Of a DNA stretch of 64,000 bases, positions 61,528-64,000 are shown piece by piece. The first letter of the stretch is position 1. Each line of letters begins with the position of its first letter. The translations under genes and the position numbers were made by a program. The notes beneath the pieces are model-generated. The model saw nothing but the letters and a program-made list of their open reading frames with translations. It was not told the origin of the DNA and made no database searches. Origin of the DNA: Clostridium_AD sp050717545. GTDB lineage: Bacteria; Bacillota; Clostridia; Clostridiales; Clostridiaceae. The stretch is taken from NCBI RefSeq assembly GCF_050717545.1, contig NZ_JBOITN010000030.1, forward strand, positions 1-64,000. The letters run 5' to 3'.

Positions 61528-63567
61528 CTATTGTCTTTTTTTGAGTTTTGACTTGTTTTTGTTAAGACCTTTAGTTCCATGATTTGTCCTACTTTGGTTT
61601 CTTACAGGTTTATTTTTATCTTTAAGTTTTTTACCTATAGGTGTATTTTTAGTTTTGCTTTTAATGTTATCTACTTTAACTTTATTTCCTTTATCTTTAT
61701 TTGAAGAATTTGATTCTCTTGACTTCCCACCTGTATTGCTAAATTTAGGCTTATTCTTATTTGCCCTAGCTTTTATTAGACACTTAGGACCAATACCTAT
61801 AAGATCCTCTCTTCCAGCCTGTGTTAACGCTTGTAATACTAAATCGTATTTCATAGGATCTTTGTATTGAAGAAGTGCTCTTTGCATAGCTTTTTCATTT
61901 TTAGTTTTAGGAATATGAACTTCATCAAGGGTTATTGGATCAAACCCAGTATAAAACATTGTTGTAGACAGCGTACCTGGTGTTGGATAAAAATCTTGAA
62001 CCTGTTCTGGTTGATAATTTATATCTCTAAGGTATTCCGCTAGCTCTATTGATGATTCTAGTGTGCACCCCGGGTGACTAGACATAAAATAAGGAATAAC
62101 GTATTGCTTCTTACCTATTTTATCAGTTGCTTTATAAAATTTTTCTAAAAATTTATTATAAGTTTTTCCAGCTGGTTTACCCATATATTTCAAAACTTTA
62201 TGAGCAACATGTTCTGGTGCAACCTTAAGCTGTCCACTAACATGATGTTTAATAAGTTCATTTAAGAAAGTATCATCTTTATCTGCCATAATATAATCAT
62301 AACGTAGTCCAGACCGTACAAAAACTTTTTTAATATTTGGAAGTTCCCTTAATTTCCTTAGTAATTTTAAATATTCCATATGATCAATATCTAAATTTTT
62401 ACACGGACTTGGATGCAGACATTGTCTATCCTTGCAAGCACCTACTTTTAATTGTTTATCACATGCGGGCTTTCTAAAGTTAGCTGTAGGGCCTCCTACA
62501 TCATGAATATATCCTTTAAAATCCTTAAGTTTTGTGATTTGAATTGCTTCTTCAATTAATGAATCTTCACTTCTACTTTGAACAATTCTTCCTTGATGAA
62601 AAGTTATTGCGCAAAAAGCGCAACTTCCAAAACATCCTCTTGAACTTACTAAACTAAACTGAATTTCCTCTATAGCAGGTATTCCACCCAAAGCTTCGTA
62701 ACTAGGGTGATAATTTTTTTGATATGGCAAACCATAGACCTTATCTAATTCCTCTCGCGTTAATGGCATTTCTGGTTTGTTTTGTACAAGATATTTATTA
62801 GCATGCTTTTGAATAATACCAATTCCTCTAATTGGATCTTGCTCATCATATTGTATTTTGAAGGCTTCTGAATATTTATGTACGTCTCTACACACTTCTT
62901 TATAAGTTCCTATTTCAATGTATCCATATATATTTGCAATATCATCAGCTACATAACATGTGCCAAGTACATGTGTAATATTTTTTATATCTACGCCTTC
63001 ATTTAATTGATTAGCAATATTAACGACTTGCTTTTCGCCCATGCCATATATTAATAAATCTGCACCGCTATCAATAAGCATTGATTTTCTTACCTTATCA
63101 CTCCAATAATCATAATGTGCAAATCGTCTTAAACTTGCTTCTATGCCACCAATAATAATGGGTACATTTTTATAAGCCTCCCTAAGTCTATTGCAATAAA
63201 CAATAGTAGCTCTATCAGGCCTAAGTCCCACTTTTGCACCTGGGGAATACAAATCTTTTTCTCTCATTCTCTTACTTACAGTATAATGATTAACCATGGA
63301 ATCCATATTTCCAGAATTAACGAGGAATCCGAGTCTTGGTTTTGCTAATTTTTTAAAGTCATCTAAACTTTTCCAATCTGGTTGAGCGATTATTCCCACT
63401 TTATAGCCTGCGTCTTCTAGAACTCTTGAAATAATTGCAGTTCCGAAACTATGGTGATCTACATATGCATCTCCAGTAACTATTATAAAATCTAATTCAG
63501 TCCAACCTCTATTTATAACGTCTTCCATGCTAATAGGCAAATATTTATTATCTTTAATTACGAACAC
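61528..63567 (-). CDS. YgiQ-family radical SAM protein
   Basis: 679 residues. It begins near LPISMEDVINRGWTELDFII as in YgiQ, and has GCFGSCAFCA (CxxxCxxC Fe-S/SAM site) near residue 315. The C-terminal 70 residues are a Lys/Asn/Ser-rich, probably disordered tail (NTGGKSRESNSSNKDKG). The gene starts at a GTG overlapping an AGAAGG, so the exact start is uncertain (an ATG lies 13 codons on). The reaction of YgiQ is not established. Length of the core fits the family. Confidence 0.92.
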   Translation of the reverse strand: MFVIKDNKYLPISMEDVINRGWTELDFIIVTGDAYVDHHSFGTAIISRVLEDAGYKVGIIAQPDWKSLDDFKKLAKPRLGFLVNSGNMDSMVNHYTVSKRMREKDLYSPGAKVGLRPDRATIVYCNRLREAYKNVPIIIGGIEASLRRFAHYDYWSDKVRKSMLIDSGADLLIYGMGEKQVVNIANQLNEGVDIKNITHVLGTCYVADDIANIYGYIEIGTYKEVCRDVHKYSEAFKIQYDEQDPIRGIGIIQKHANKYLVQNKPEMPLTREELDKVYGLPYQKNYHPSYEALGGIPAIEEIQFSLVSSRGCFGSCAFCAITFHQGRIVQSRSEDSLIEEAIQITKLKDFKGYIHDVGGPTANFRKPACDKQLKVGACKDRQCLHPSPCKNLDIDHMEYLKLLRKLRELPNIKKVFVRSGLRYDYIMADKDDTFLNELIKHHVSGQLKVAPEHVAHKVLKYMGKPAGKTYNKFLEKFYKATDKIGKKQYVIPYFMSSHPGCTLESSIELAEYLRDINYQPEQVQDFYPTPGTLSTTMFYTGFDPITLDEVHIPKTKNEKAMQRALLQYKDPMKYDLVLQALTQAGREDLIGIGPKCLIKARANKNKPKFSNTGGKSRESNSSNKDKGNKVKVDNIKSKTKNTPIGKKLKDKNKPVRNQSRTNHGTKGLNKNKSKLKKRQ

Positions 63568-63768
63568 CTTCTTTTGATTTAATCCTAAATTTCAATATAT
63601 AATTCAGAATATAATTATATCATTGTTTGTGGTTTAATTCTTTGGAAATATCAAATTTGAGTATTCTAAAATATTAATAACATTTATTATGAACTTGCGT
63701 ATTATAATATATAATGTTTTTTTGCAAGCGTACTATACTTTGTTTCTAATAGAAAAAGGAGGCGTTTC

Positions 63769-64000
63769 ATGAAAAATTCAATGAAATATTTAGAAAATAA
63801 TAATAATAATGATTACAGCGAAGAAGCAGTAACAAGTAATAGCGGAAATATTAATCAAGCTTTTAAAATAGATATTCATGATGGTAAGGGCTTTTATGAA
63901 ACTGGAATCAACAACACTTTTTGGTCAAATCTTATTATTACAGCTAAAATTTATCAACCTCAAAATGGAATTTGGAGAATTAGGATTAAAGATAAAGCAA
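63769..64000 (+). CDS. Hypothetical protein, truncated at window end
   Basis: ATG with AAAGGAGG 7 bases upstream. The visible 77 residues start MKNSMKYLENNNNNDYSEEA and continue through QAFKIDIHDGKGFYETGINN and WRIRIKDKA, then the window ends. The asparagine run is coded by a short AAT repeat. The rest may be a carbohydrate-active or surface domain, but this cannot be judged from the part seen. Confidence 0.55.
   Translation, partial: MKNSMKYLENNNNNDYSEEAVTSNSGNINQAFKIDIHDGKGFYETGINNTFWSNLIITAKIYQPQNGIWRIRIKDKA

Noticed and set aside
1..64000. tRNA, rRNA or tmRNA genes
   Set aside because: No cloverleaf or conserved T-loop sequence and no rRNA-like segment was seen on either strand.

Overview
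The window looks like chromosomal DNA of a spore-forming, low-G+C Clostridium (Clostridium sensu stricto type). Base composition is strongly A+T-rich, ribosome binding sites are strong AGGAGG types, and TTG/GTG starts are common. Several products are typical of clostridia: a CBO0543-like membrane protein, a DUF4489-like protein, SPOCS-like spore proteins, a Spo0A output domain and DUF1667 beside glycerol genes. I see no rRNA, tRNA or CRISPR array. Species cannot be fixed from the sequence alone.

Layout. 1-3.0 kb: end of a glycerol operon (oxidoreductase tail, DUF1667 protein, glpK, glpF). 3.0-10.3 kb: sparse region with a ribbon-helix-helix/coiled-coil protein and nearby boxed repeats, a CBO0543-like membrane protein, one insertion sequence, a stand-alone Spo0A DNA-binding domain, a small membrane protein and a lipoprotein, with long gene-poor gaps holding gene remnants and hairpins. 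10.6-23.6 kb: a defence island, all on the minus strand. It holds an AbiE-type (type IV) toxin-antitoxin pair; a compact three-gene operon of unknown type (HEPN-like protein with an Rx4H motif, a 306-aa unknown, a four-helix membrane protein); and a four-gene operon of small HTH protein, SNF2 helicase, type III Mod and type III Res. The three-gene operon is my best candidate for an undescribed system.

24-32 kb: zinc-ribbon protein, amidase, a LacI-type regulator driving a heterodimeric multidrug-type ABC exporter, and a two-component system. 32.7-38.4 kb: ribose operon rbsK-rbsD-rbsA-rbsC-rbsB plus a LacI regulator. A deletion joins rbsC to rbsB, so the permease lacks its C-terminal part and the binding protein lacks its signal peptide. 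38.5-43.3 kb: HD hydrolase, UbiA-type prenyltransferase, bioY behind a clear BirA operator, ArsC-like protein, a large permease, a small hypothetical.

43.3-47.6 kb: MacAB-like efflux operon and a TtcA-like tRNA thiolase. 47.6-55 kb: a locus I read as mother-cell/spore-surface: a YncE-like propeller with SPOCS-like domain, a DUF3343-like protein, a propeller plus coiled-coil protein, tandem duplicated SPOCS-like genes, a DUF4489-like cysteine-rich protein and a cysteine desulfurase. The three plus-strand genes and the DUF3343-like gene have sequences fitting the sigma-K promoter pattern (AC, 16-17 bases, CATA-like). 55-64 kb: mostly small hypotheticals (including a 22-residue peptide gene), YwbE, type I pullulanase, a mini kinase-like protein, a PIN-domain protein and a YgiQ-type radical SAM protein, ending in a truncated gene.
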